A DNA stretch of 64,000 nucleotides from Azospirillum thermophilum (GTDB taxonomy: Bacteria; Pseudomonadota; Alphaproteobacteria; Azospirillales; Azospirillaceae), in NCBI RefSeq assembly GCF_003130795.1, contig NZ_CP029353.1, positions 1,999,501 through 2,063,500 of the forward strand, read 5' to 3'. Position numbers and translations under genes: made by a program. The notes under the pieces are model-generated. The model worked only from the letters and a program-made list of their open reading frames with translations, was not told the DNA's origin and made no database searches. Of the stretch, positions 53,978-62,529 are shown in pieces (the stretch's first letter is position 1; the number at the start of each line of letters is the position of its first letter).

Positions 53978-54793
53978 CTAGAACAGGGAGTTCCAGGCTT
54001 TGCTGAGCCACGACTTCTCGTTTCGCTCGGGACGCAGGTTGGCGTCCACCAGCAGTGCGTAGCTGTCCGTGTACCATTCGCTGCCGGGGAAGTTGTGGCC
54101 GAGCACGGCGGCGGCGGTCTTCGCCTCGTCGGTGACGCCCAGCGCCAGATAGCACTCCACCAGCCGGTGCAGCGCCTCCGGCACATGGGAGGTGGTCTGG
54201 TAGTTTTCAACCACGACGCGGAACCGGTTGATCGCCGCCGGATACTGGCCCTGGCGCAGGTAGAAGCGGCCGACCTCCATCTCCTTTCCGGCGAGATGGT
54301 CGTTGGTCAGGTCGATCTTCAGCTTGGCGTCGCGGGCGTATTCGGTGTCCGGGAAGCGGCGCACCACCTCCTGCAGCGCGTCGAGCGCCAGCCGCGTCAT
54401 CCGCTGGTCGCGGCGCACGTCGGTGATCTGCTCGTAATAGGACAGGGCCCGCATGTAGTAGGCGTAGGCGATGTCCGGGCTGCCGGGATGGAGCTGGATG
54501 AAGCGGTCGAGCGCCAGGATGGCGTCGTCGTACTTCAGGTCCTGGTAATGGGCGTAGGCGGCCATGATCTGCGCCTTGCTGGCCCATTCGGAATAGGGGT
54601 GCTGGCGCTCGACCTCGTCATAGAGCTTGGCGGCGCGCTTGTACGCCTCCTCCTTCATGGCGGCGTCGGCTTGCTGGTAGAGCTGGTCGGCCGGGCGCTC
54701 GACATAGGCATCCTCCTTGGTGGAGGAGCAGGACGCCAGCGCGGTGGCGAGAAGGGCGGCCGCGAGCGGCAGACGGAACGGACGGGCAAGCAT
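53978..54793 (-). CDS. bamD: Outer membrane assembly lipoprotein BamD
   Basis: A 271-residue lipoprotein: signal peptide with lipobox LASC (Cys near residue 22), followed by five TPR-like repeats (YQQADAAMKEEAYKRAAKLY; YDDAILALDRFIQLHPG) typical of BamD/ComL. It is part of the BAM complex that inserts beta-barrel proteins. The gene pair bamD-recN is common in alphaproteobacteria; here it follows the chemotaxis genes after 129 bases. Confidence 0.93.
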   Translation of the reverse strand: MLARPFRLPLAAALLATALASCSSTKEDAYVERPADQLYQQADAAMKEEAYKRAAKLYDEVERQHPYSEWASKAQIMAAYAHYQDLKYDDAILALDRFIQLHPGSPDIAYAYYMRALSYYEQITDVRRDQRMTRLALDALQEVVRRFPDTEYARDAKLKIDLTNDHLAGKEMEVGRFYLRQGQYPAAINRFRVVVENYQTTSHVPEALHRLVECYLALGVTDEAKTAAAVLGHNFPGSEWYTDSYALLVDANLRPERNEKSWLSKAWNSLF

Positions 54794-54922
54794 GGTCTTC
54801 TTGGGGCTTTCCGGTTTGTTCCTGTATAGCACGCAGTCGCACCGGCGCGGCAAGCCGGATCTCCGGCATTTTGCCGAAGCCGGGTTGCGGCCGGGCCTGC
54901 GCCGGTGGCCGGCGGGCGCCGG

Positions 54923-55672
54923 TCAGCCGAACAGGGCGTCGATGTCGGCCTGGCTGATGTTGCCGCTGTCGGTGACGTTGGCCGGGCCGTGCAGGTCGAG
55001 TTCCTCGTCCTTCTTGGTGACCTCGGGCGGCAGCGGCATCGCCTCGAACTCGCGCTTGTTCCACAGGCCCATCATGGCGTCCACCCGCTCCTCGATGAAG
55101 CTGAGGGCACGGACCACCTTGGTGATGCGCTGGCCGGTCAGGTCCTGGAAGTTGCAGGCCTCGTAGATGCGGACGATGACGTCCACCATGTCGTTGACCC
55201 GGTCGGAGTGGTAGCCCTCCGGCAGCGACGAGCGCAGCTCCTGGACGATCTCCTCCATCTCCTCGGCGCAGGCCATGATGGTGTTGGTCGCGGCCTCCGT
55301 CGCGGAGACGACGGCGTTCAGCTCCTGGCTGGCCTGCTGGAACTTGTCGTCGCCGGCCAGCGGATGGCGGATGGCCGCCATCTCCACCTTGGTCGCCTTG
55401 ATCCGGCCGGAGATGTCGGCGATCTCCACCTGGATGTGGTCGATCTGCGCCGCGTCCATCGTCAGGAAACGGTCGAGCTTGGCCCCGAGGTCGCCGATCG
55501 CCTTCAGCACCTCGCTGTTGTCGGCGACGACCGGCTGCACCGGCAGGGCGGCGACGACCGCCCCGGCGGCGGCCCCCGGCGCGCCACCCTCCGCCAGGGC
55601 GGGCTTGTAGGGGTTGCCAGCCTTGCGGGCCTTCTGAAGCTCGGCCATGTAGGGCTTGGTCATCTGCTTCAT
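54923..55672 (-). CDS. CheZ-family CheY-P phosphatase, paralogue 1
   Basis: A 249-residue protein with the CheZ core: a long helix around 115-215 containing the catalytic-region motif ACNFQDLTGQRITKVV (with the key Asp and Gln) and the following helix IEERVDAMMGLW. The final residues ISQADIDALFG resemble the CheY-binding peptide at the FliM N-terminus and the CheZ C-terminus, so it should dock CheY-P. An N-terminal extension of ~50 residues is Ala/Pro-rich. It lies downstream of the second cheZ-like gene. Confidence 0.88.
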   Translation of the reverse strand: MKQMTKPYMAELQKARKAGNPYKPALAEGGAPGAAAGAVVAALPVQPVVADNSEVLKAIGDLGAKLDRFLTMDAAQIDHIQVEIADISGRIKATKVEMAAIRHPLAGDDKFQQASQELNAVVSATEAATNTIMACAEEMEEIVQELRSSLPEGYHSDRVNDMVDVIVRIYEACNFQDLTGQRITKVVRALSFIEERVDAMMGLWNKREFEAMPLPPEVTKKDEELDLHGPANVTDSGNISQADIDALFG

Positions 55673-55759
55673 CCTGGGTCCCGCCTCTGTCGAACGGCCG
55701 CAGACGGCCGGTTGGGGTCGTTGTGGTCTGTCGGTGGCCCGCGCCGGGCGGATCCCGGA

Positions 55760-56850
55760 TCAGCCGAACAGCGCGTCGATGGCTGCCTGGTCGAGCGGAG
55801 CCGGCGGCTCCTCCGCGGCGGGCGGCGGCGGGCTCTTGGCCGCCTTGGCCGCCGGCTTGGGGATCGGCTTCGCCGCCGCCGAGGGCGGCTTCGGCACCGG
55901 CTTCTTGGCCGGCGGTTCGGGGGCCGGCGGCTCGGGGGCCGGCGCAGGAGCGGCCGGAGCCGGGCTGTCGAACAGGCTGTCGATGTCCGCCTGGCTCGCC
56001 ATCGCCGGGGCGGCGGGCGCAGGAGCCGGGGCCGGGGCCGGGCTGTCGAACAGGCTGTCGATGTCGGCCTGGCTCGCCTGGACCGGCGCCGCCGGTTCCG
56101 GAGCCGGGGCGGGCGCCGCCGGGACCGGATCGCTGGAGAACATGCTGTCGACGTCGGCCTGGCTGACGCCGTGCCCGTCGAGCTGGGGACCGTTCAGCAG
56201 ATGCGCGTCCGGGCGGTGGTCGGTCTGCTCGTCGGCGACGGCGATGCCGGCCAGCCCCTCCTCGCCCCAGATGCTGATCATGGCGATGACGCGCTGCTCG
56301 ATGTAGCGGAGCGCGTTGACCACCTTGCTGGTGCGCTGGCCGGTCAGGTCCTGGAACGAGCAGGCGGTGAAGATGTTCGTCACCTCCCCTCGATCTGCGC
56401 GCAGATCTCCGGATCGGCGCCCGAGGCGCGCAGCTTGCCGCCGAGCTCCATCAGCCGCTCCGCGGCGTTCAGGATCTCGAAGGAGGCCCGCTCGGTCGAG
56501 ATGACGATGGCGTCCAGCTCGTTGGTGGCCGACAGGATGCGGTCGCCCGACCCGTCGGGCGGCCGCAGCGCCGCCACCTCGCGGCGCGCCTGTTCGATGG
56601 AGGCAGCCATCTCCATCAGCTCGCGCCGCAGCACGCCGACGTGCTTGGCCGCCTCGACCGCCTCGTTCTGTTTGGTCCAGGAGGTGCGGAACTCCTGGAG
56701 CATGGTGCGGATTTCTTCCGCGGCGGCCCCGAGGGACCGCCGGTGGAAACGTCGCAGAAAGGCTCGCCCTTTGGTCGTTCGAGCGATCGCTTCTTCGATC
56801 TGGTCGAACTCTTCATCGGACAGCTGTGGAAGCTGGTCCAACCTGTCCAC
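55760..56850 (-). CDS. CheZ-family protein, paralogue 2, with four CheY-binding-like peptides; frame broken once
   Basis: Read through one frame change this gives ~363 residues. The N-terminal segment (to EICAQIEG) and the following frame (VTNIFTACSFQDLTGQRTSKVV) together form the CheZ core and align well with paralogue 1. The break lies in the CCCC at 56386-56389, where one base is missing. The C-terminal ~140 residues are a Pro/Ala linker bearing four spaced motifs: VSQADVDSMF, ASQADIDSLF twice, and DQAAIDALFG at the end. The GTG at 56850 is used as start; its ribosome site is poor. cheY is 62 bases upstream. Confidence 0.85.
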
Positions 56851-56912
56851 TCCCTCGAACCGTGCCCTTCGAACCGTCGCTTTCGCGTCCGCCGGAACTC
56901 CAGGCCCCGGGA

Positions 56913-57278
56913 TCAGCCGCCGATGACCGCCTGAATCTTCTGCTTCAGCGTATCGGCGTTGAACGGCTTGACGATGTAGTTGTTGACGCCGGCCTGCTTG
57001 GCCGCGATCACGTTCTCGGTCTTGCTCTCGGCGGTGACCATGATGAACGGCGTCGAGGCGAGCTTGGCGTCGGCGCGGATCTCCTTCAGGAGCTGGAGGC
57101 CGGTCATCGGCTCCATGTTCCAGTCGGAAATGATCAGACCGAACTTGCTCTCGCGCAGCTTCTGCAGCGCCGAGACCCCGTCGCCGGCCTCGTCGATGTC
57201 GGTGTAGCCGATCTGGGTCAACAGGTTTCGCACGATGCGCCGCATGGTGGCGTAATCATCGACGACGAGGATCTTCAT
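56913..57278 (-). CDS. cheY: Chemotaxis response regulator CheY
   Basis: A 121-residue single receiver domain. Acidic Asp7-Asp8, phospho-acceptor Asp52 in IISDWNM, Thr82 in MVTAES and Lys104 in YIVKPF are all in place. The EPMTGLQLL and VIAAKQAGVNNYIVKPF segments are classical CheY. It controls the flagellar switch through FliM. It is the first gene of a cheY-cheZ-cheZ run. Confidence 0.95.
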   Translation of the reverse strand: MKILVVDDYATMRRIVRNLLTQIGYTDIDEAGDGVSALQKLRESKFGLIISDWNMEPMTGLQLLKEIRADAKLASTPFIMVTAESKTENVIAAKQAGVNNYIVKPFNADTLKQKIQAVIGG

Positions 57279-57626
57279 CTAGACGTCTCCGCAAAAATCC
57301 GTTGCCGGGACAGGTCCGGCGTTCCGAGGCATCCGGGGCGGACCTGGCGCGATCCTCCGGGAGTGTGGCGCCTTGTGATGCCCTAACTCTTCCGAAAAGT
57401 CATCCCCTTGGGACACCCTGAAGCAGCACCGTAAAAATCGGGTTACCAAAGCTGCCCTTTTTCACTGCCGCAACCGCATATTCCGCATCGGCCGCCGTGG
57501 CGCCCCGGCACGGCCGAAGTCCTTGTCCGCACAGGGTTTTGTCCGGCCGGACCGCGAGGCGGGCGGCGGACGGGCGGCCCCGCCGCCGCCCGTGACCTTC
57601 GCCGGTCCGGCCGGAGGGCGGCCCGC
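57279..57626. other. Intergenic region upstream of cheY
   Basis: No gene is seen in these 348 bases. An AT-richer section at about 57390-57480 probably holds the minus-strand cheY promoter. A perfect ten-base inverted repeat, CGGGCGGCGG (57560-57569) and CCGCCGCCCG (57583-57592), lies just beyond the 3' end of the aminopeptidase gene. It lacks a T-tract. Confidence 0.5.
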
Positions 57627-59666
57627 TCAGGGAGCGGAGTCGAGCGGCGCCGTCGCCCGCTCCAGCCAGGCGGCGTCGGCCGCGTCCAGCACAGGCGCCA
57701 GCGAGTCGCGCACGCGGGCGTGGTAGCGGTCGATCCAGGCGGCCTCCTCCGCGCCGAGCAGCGCGCGGTCGATCAGGCTGCGGTCGATCGGCACCAGGGT
57801 CAGCTCCTCGAATCCGAGCATCGGCCGCTCGGCGTCGGGAAGCTCCACCCCCAGCTCCTCCAGCGGGCGGACGACGATCAGGTTCTCGATCCGGATGCCG
57901 TAGGCGCCGGCCTTGTAGTAGCCGGGCTCGTTGGACAGGATCATGCCGGGCTGCAGGGCGACCGTGTTGGCGATCTTGGAGATGCGCTGCGGCCCCTCGT
58001 GCACCGACAGGAAGCTGCCGACGCCGTGGCCGGTGCCGTGATCGTAGTCGAGCCCGGCCATCCACAGCGGCAGCCGCGCCAGCACGTCGATCTGCGAGCC
58101 GGTGGTGCCCTGCGGGAAGCGGGCGGTGGCGATGGCGATGTGCCCCTTCAGCACGCGGGTGAAGCGGTCGCGCATCTCCGCCGTCGGGGTGCCGATGGCG
58201 ATGGTGCGGGTGACGTCGGTGGTGCCGTCGAGATACTGGGCGCCGCTGTCCAGCAGGAACAGGCTGCCGGGCTCCAGCCGCCGGTCGGTCGCCGGCGTCA
58301 CGCGGTAATGCACGATCGCCCCGTTCGGCCCCGACCCGGCGATGGTGTCGAAGCTGAGGCCGCGGAAATGGCGGCCCTGCCGCCGGCTGGCCAGCAGCGC
58401 CTCGGCCGCGCCGATCTCGGTCAGCCCGCCCTTCGGCGCCTCGCGCGACAGCCAGTGGAGGAAGCGCACCAGCGCCGCCCCGTCGCGGGCATGGGCGGCG
58501 CGGGTGCCGGCCAGCTCCGCCGCGTTCTTGCAGGCCTTGGGCAGGGCGCAGGGGTCGGTGTCGCGCTCGATCCGCGCCCCGGCGAGGTGCAGCCGGTCGA
58601 AGATCCAGGCCGAGGTGCAGGAGGGATCGGCCAGCACCCGCCGGCCGCCCTTCCCCACCGCGTCCAGCGCCGGCCCGAAGGATTCCAGCGGCATCACCCG
58701 CACCTGGTTGCCGAGATGGGCGGCGGTGGCGGGGGCCAGCTTGCGCTCGTCGAGGAACAGCTCCACCCCGCCGTCCTCGCCGAGGATGGCGAAGGAGAGC
58801 GGCAGCGGCGTGCAGGGAACGTCGGCCCCGCGCAGGTTCAGCAGCCAGGCGATGCTGTCGGGCTGGGTCAGCACGGCGGCGGCCAGAGTGCGGCGCTTCA
58901 GCTCGTCGGACAGGCGGGCGCGCTTGTCGGCCGAGGTGGCGCCGGCGAACTCCGTCGCGTGCGGCACCACCGGGGACAGCGGCGGCGGCGGCTGGGTCCG
59001 CCAGACCGAATCGACCGGGTTGTCGAGGCAGGCGATCAGGCCGATCCCGGCGCGTTCTAGCTGGGCGCGGGTCTTCTCCACCCAGCCGATGGTGTGCAGC
59101 CACGGATCATAGCCGAGCCGAGCCCCCTCCGGCAGCGCCTCGACCAGCCAGTCGGCCAGCGGGTCCTCGGTCAGGTGCCGGTATTCGAAGAGGTCGGCCG
59201 GCACCTCGGCCCGCACCTGGATGGTGTAGCGGCCGTCGACGAAGATCGCCGCCCGCTCGGCCAGGACCGCGGCGATGCCGGCAGACCCGGTGAAGCCGGT
59301 GACCCAGGCGAGCCGCTGGGCGCGCGGCGGGACATATTCGCCCTGGTGCTCGTCGCCGCGCGGGACGAGGAAGCCGTCCAGCTCCCGCCGCTTCAGCGCC
59401 GCGCGCAGGGCGGCGACGCGGCCGGCGAGGTCGAGCGGTTCGGCAGGCGCCGCGGCGGCCATCTCCGCCTTCAGGGCGCGGAGCTGACCGGCGAGTTCGG
59501 GCGCCAGCCCCTCCCCCACCAGCAGCATCCAGCCGTCGGGGTCCTCCGGCTCGGGGGCGGCCAGCACGCCGGCCAGCAGGTCGCGCAGCTCCTCCGGCGA
59601 GCGCCGGATGCCGGCCTGGGTCAGAAGGTCCGCCAGGGTTGCGTCACCGCGATACGCGCTGGACAC
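57627..59666 (-). CDS. M24B Xaa-Pro aminopeptidase (aminopeptidase P, three-domain form)
   Basis: A 679-residue enzyme removing N-terminal residues before proline. Two creatinase-like N-terminal domains (about 90-380; RRELDGFLVPRGDEHQGEYV) precede the pita-bread catalytic domain. Metal ligands are visible in LLDSGAQYLDGTTDVTRT, GTGHGVG, LSNEPGYY and FEELTLVPID. The GTG at 59666 is preferred: GAGGAA lies eight bases upstream and the ORF upstream of it has no normal N-terminus. Confidence 0.92.
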   Translation of the reverse strand: MSSAYRGDATLADLLTQAGIRRSPEELRDLLAGVLAAPEPEDPDGWMLLVGEGLAPELAGQLRALKAEMAAAAPAEPLDLAGRVAALRAALKRRELDGFLVPRGDEHQGEYVPPRAQRLAWVTGFTGSAGIAAVLAERAAIFVDGRYTIQVRAEVPADLFEYRHLTEDPLADWLVEALPEGARLGYDPWLHTIGWVEKTRAQLERAGIGLIACLDNPVDSVWRTQPPPPLSPVVPHATEFAGATSADKRARLSDELKRRTLAAAVLTQPDSIAWLLNLRGADVPCTPLPLSFAILGEDGGVELFLDERKLAPATAAHLGNQVRVMPLESFGPALDAVGKGGRRVLADPSCTSAWIFDRLHLAGARIERDTDPCALPKACKNAAELAGTRAAHARDGAALVRFLHWLSREAPKGGLTEIGAAEALLASRRQGRHFRGLSFDTIAGSGPNGAIVHYRVTPATDRRLEPGSLFLLDSGAQYLDGTTDVTRTIAIGTPTAEMRDRFTRVLKGHIAIATARFPQGTTGSQIDVLARLPLWMAGLDYDHGTGHGVGSFLSVHEGPQRISKIANTVALQPGMILSNEPGYYKAGAYGIRIENLIVVRPLEELGVELPDAERPMLGFEELTLVPIDRSLIDRALLGAEEAAWIDRYHARVRDSLAPVLDAADAAWLERATAPLDSAP

Positions 59667-59749
59667 GGTCAGGGTTCCTCGTCCGGTTGTTGCTGCCTCC
59701 CCCGAAGCTAGGGCAGCCCGGTCGGCCGGCGCAAGCGGCGGAGCGGCGA

Positions 59750-60223
59750 TTATATCGGAAGCCCGGTATCCTCCGGCAGGCCGAGCCGCTGCAGCACGCG
59801 CTTGCGCGCCTCGCCGCGCTCGACGTCGGAGATGTGGAGCAGGCCGCCGATGCGCCGCAGCAGGCTGGCCTCCAGGTCGTGCAGTTCGCCGTCGGCGTAG
59901 GCGACCTCCCACAGCATCTCGATGATCCACAGCCGCCGGTCGGGCGGGCAGCGCTCCATGATGACGCTGACGTAGCGGTGGTGGGGGGAGACGTCCTCGG
60001 TGTCGAACACCGCGGCGGAGAGCAGGTCCTGCGCCTCCTCCTCGCTGAGGTCGAAGTGGCGGCGGGTGACCTCCAGGATGCGGGCGCGCTCGCTCTGGGT
60101 GATGGTGTCGTCGGTGCGGGCGGCCTCGACCAGCAGGGCCGCGGCGGCGGCGTGCAGGTCGTCCGCCTCGCTATGGTCGTCGGTCTCGCCGCCGTCGAAG
60201 AACGCGCGGATCCGGTTCAGCAT
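59750..60223 (-). CDS. TerB-family protein
   Basis: A 157-residue acidic helical protein of the TerB/tellurite-resistance-like family. ALLVEAARTDDTITQSERARIL and EVAYADGELHDLEASLLRRI (in pieces) are the paired acidic helices that mark the fold. The role of stand-alone members is not established. A strong GGAGAGGAAG lies before ATG 60223. It is on the same strand as prmA upstream and the aminopeptidase downstream. Confidence 0.85.
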   Translation of the reverse strand: MLNRIRAFFDGGETDDHSEADDLHAAAAALLVEAARTDDTITQSERARILEVTRRHFDLSEEEAQDLLSAAVFDTEDVSPHHRYVSVIMERCPPDRRLWIIEMLWEVAYADGELHDLEASLLRRIGGLLHISDVERGEARKRVLQRLGLPEDTGLPI

Positions 60224-60306
60224 GCCTTCCTCTCCTTGTTGCGTCACCCCAACCAGATGGGGCGGGCGGGCCGGTTTGAAAGGAAAGGCGCCGGAGGCCG
60301 GAAGGT

Positions 60307-61200
60307 TCAGCGCCTCACCACAAGAGTGGTCCATTCGCCGACCGGGATGCGGGCGACCAGCCGCAGGCCCTGGCTGCGGTGGGCCTGCAGGACGTGCCGC
60401 TCCTGCCGGTTCAGCAGGCCGGCCAGCACGGCATAGCCGCCCTTCTTCAGGTGGCGGCGGAGCTGCGGCGCCATGCGGGCGAGCGGGCGGGCCAGGATGT
60501 TGGCGGTGATCAGGGTGTAGGGCTTGTGCCGGCCGACGAGGGGGGTGTGGTAGCCGTCGCCGCCCTGCGAGCGGATACGGCCCTTCAGCCCGTTGATGGC
60601 GGTGTTGACGCGGGTGACGCGCACCGCCTCGGGGTCGATGTCGACCGCGGTGACGGGAATGCGCCAGCGCTTGGCGACGGCCAGCGCCAGGATGCCGGAG
60701 CCGCAGCCCATGTCGAGCGCCCCGCCCCGCCCGCCGCGCGGCAGCCTCAGCTTCTTCGACAGCCGGTCGAGCGCCTGCAGGCAGCCGTTGGTCGAGCCGT
60801 GCTCGCCGGTGCCGAAGGCGGTCGCCGCGTCGACCAGCAGCCCGATGCTGCCGGCCGGCACCTGTCCCTCGTGGTGGGAGCCGTGGACGAAGAAGCGCCC
60901 GGCGCGGATCGGCGGGAAGCCCTGGTAGCTGTGCGACACCCAGTCGATGGGCGGCAGCGTCTCGACGATCAGCTTGGGCTCGGGCAGGCCCATCGCCTCG
61001 GCCAGCACGGCGACGCGGGCGGTCAGCCGCGGCTCGTCCGGCTCGCCGTAGACGGTCGCCTCGACCAGCCAGTTGCCGCCCTCCTCCAGCTCGAAGGTCG
61101 AGACCGCGTCGGCATGGTCGCCGACCGCCTCGGCGAAGGCCGGCGCGTGGGCTTCGGGAACGACGAGCGCGATGCGCCAGAGGGCGGCGGTGCGGGACAT
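60307..61200 (-). CDS. prmA: Ribosomal protein L11 methyltransferase
   Basis: A 297-residue SAM-dependent enzyme. The substrate-binding N-terminal domain (to about 110) precedes the catalytic domain with TAFGTGEHGSTNGCL, the SAM loop ALDMGCGSGILALAVAK, VDIDPEAV and the TANILARPL motif that corresponds to the PrmA N-I/L-A signature. ATG 61200 gives a standard start. Confidence 0.93.
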   Translation of the reverse strand: MSRTAALWRIALVVPEAHAPAFAEAVGDHADAVSTFELEEGGNWLVEATVYGEPDEPRLTARVAVLAEAMGLPEPKLIVETLPPIDWVSHSYQGFPPIRAGRFFVHGSHHEGQVPAGSIGLLVDAATAFGTGEHGSTNGCLQALDRLSKKLRLPRGGRGGALDMGCGSGILALAVAKRWRIPVTAVDIDPEAVRVTRVNTAINGLKGRIRSQGGDGYHTPLVGRHKPYTLITANILARPLARMAPQLRRHLKKGGYAVLAGLLNRQERHVLQAHRSQGLRLVARIPVGEWTTLVVRR

Positions 61201-61298
61201 GGGGCGGCTGCTGCGTTGGGAGAACGGGGACAGCAGTTCATAGCGGCTATCCCCTGCGAAAACCAAGCCCTTCCTGCGGCCGGCCGGGCGAAGGGGAG

Positions 61299-61661
61299 CT
61301 ATTTCGGCATCGCATCGACGACGTCGGTCATCCAGGTGATGGCCTGGTCGGCCTTCTCGGGCGGGAAGTGTGTTCCGAGCTTGTAGTCGGCGTGCACGCG
61401 CAGCTTGTGCAGGTCGCCGATGTAGGGGGCCAGCATCGTCACGTAGCCGGGCGGGGTCCCGACATAGGCGGCGTTCTGCAGATTCTCCCGCACCCTGGCG
61501 TGGCGGTCGTGGTCCTTTTCGACATCGACGCCGACGAAGGGTGCCGCGATATGGAGAGCGGCATAATAGCAGGCGTGCACGACCATGCGGCACTCCGCCT
61601 CGCTGCGGTCGCCGACCTGCAACAGGGTTTCGGCGTTCTTTACGATGTCGGCCGGCGTCAT
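61299..61661 (-). CDS. HEPN-like small protein, second gene of a coupled pair
   Basis: A 120-residue all-helical protein. CRMVVHACYYAALHIAAPF and the later LHKLRVHADYKLG resemble the helix 2 and R-x-x-ADY features of HEPN/UPF0332-type domains, which often occur in toxin or nucleotide-transferase pairs. A catalytic R-x4-6-H RNase motif is not obvious. Its ATG overlaps the TGA of the upstream gene (TGATG), so the two are translated together. Function is inferred only at fold level. Confidence 0.55.
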   Translation of the reverse strand: MTPADIVKNAETLLQVGDRSEAECRMVVHACYYAALHIAAPFVGVDVEKDHDRHARVRENLQNAAYVGTPPGYVTMLAPYIGDLHKLRVHADYKLGTHFPPEKADQAITWMTDVVDAMPK

Positions 61662-62434
61662 CAGGCGGTCCGGATGAACTCGAAGGTGATGCGGCCGCGA
61701 TAGCGGGGGTGGATGCCCGCCACCCGCTCATGGACCCGGTCCAGCGCCGGCTTCAGATGGCGGTGGGGCAGCGCAAGGTCCGCCGGGACATGGATGCGCA
61801 GTTCGTTGAAGAACTCGCCGCACAGCTCGACCCAGCCAGCGTCGCAGGGCAGGCCGGTTTCCTCTTGGGCGATCCGGGCATAGGCGTGCGCGGCATGGGA
61901 ATTGATGAAGCGGTCGACTTCGGTTTTCCCGAACCATGCCTCATCATTGATGCCGCTGGCCTGCCGTACCGTCCTGAGCGCCACGCCCACGACGCGGTCG
62001 ACGATGCCCATGCCCTCACCGATCCCCTCGATCAGGGGGTCGAGAAGGCTCATGACGGCAGCGCGATCGGGGCCGTCCAGCTCCTCCGCCGCCTGCCTCT
62101 TCGCCCGCAAGCCCTCCAGCCGCGGCAGCAGGCGGTCGCTGAGCGCGCGGCCTTCGGTCAGGATGCCGACAATGGTCCCGTCGTCGGAAAAATCATAGGC
62201 GTCCGGCCGTGCCGGCCCCGATGCGACCCGTTCGAGGGCGTTCAGCGCCAGCAGGACCTTCTGCCCGCTGGCGGAGGCCCGCGCCCGATACTCCTGCGCA
62301 GCGGTCGTCAGACGCTTGAGTTCCGCCACCACCTCGGGCCGCAAGGCCTTGGGCATGAAGCGGATCGGCTCCAGCAGTTCGGCCGGAGGCAGGAGGCGGT
62401 CGGCGAGGTCGTCCAGGCGCAGTGCGAAGCTCAT
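61661..62434 (-). CDS. 257-residue protein of unknown function, first gene of the HEPN-like pair
   Basis: A soluble helical protein with no recognised family. Visible elements are an N-terminal SFALRLDDLADRLLPP, a long central helix (VVAELKRLTTAAQEYRARA), and a C-terminal part with AWFGKTEVDRFINSHAAHA and a basic end (HPRYRGRITFEFIRTA). Codon use is somewhat less extreme than in prmA or uvrD. ATG 62434 is preceded by an AT-richer CACAATCACATTATC stretch. It is coupled by a one-base overlap to the HEPN-like gene. Confidence 0.6.
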   Translation of the reverse strand: MSFALRLDDLADRLLPPAELLEPIRFMPKALRPEVVAELKRLTTAAQEYRARASASGQKVLLALNALERVASGPARPDAYDFSDDGTIVGILTEGRALSDRLLPRLEGLRAKRQAAEELDGPDRAAVMSLLDPLIEGIGEGMGIVDRVVGVALRTVRQASGINDEAWFGKTEVDRFINSHAAHAYARIAQEETGLPCDAGWVELCGEFFNELRIHVPADLALPHRHLKPALDRVHERVAGIHPRYRGRITFEFIRTA

Positions 62435-62529
62435 GGGCGATAATGTGATTGTGGAAAGGAGGAGAGTCAACAACGCCCGGTGACGCGGCCCCGCCGCCGC
62501 CTCCCTCCCCGATCCCTTACCCCGCCCCC

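Noticed and set aside
56380..56850. An independent small gene overlapping the CheZ-like gene by GTGA
   Set aside because: The two pieces join into one CheZ core that matches the neighbouring paralogue across the junction, and neither piece alone is a complete domain.
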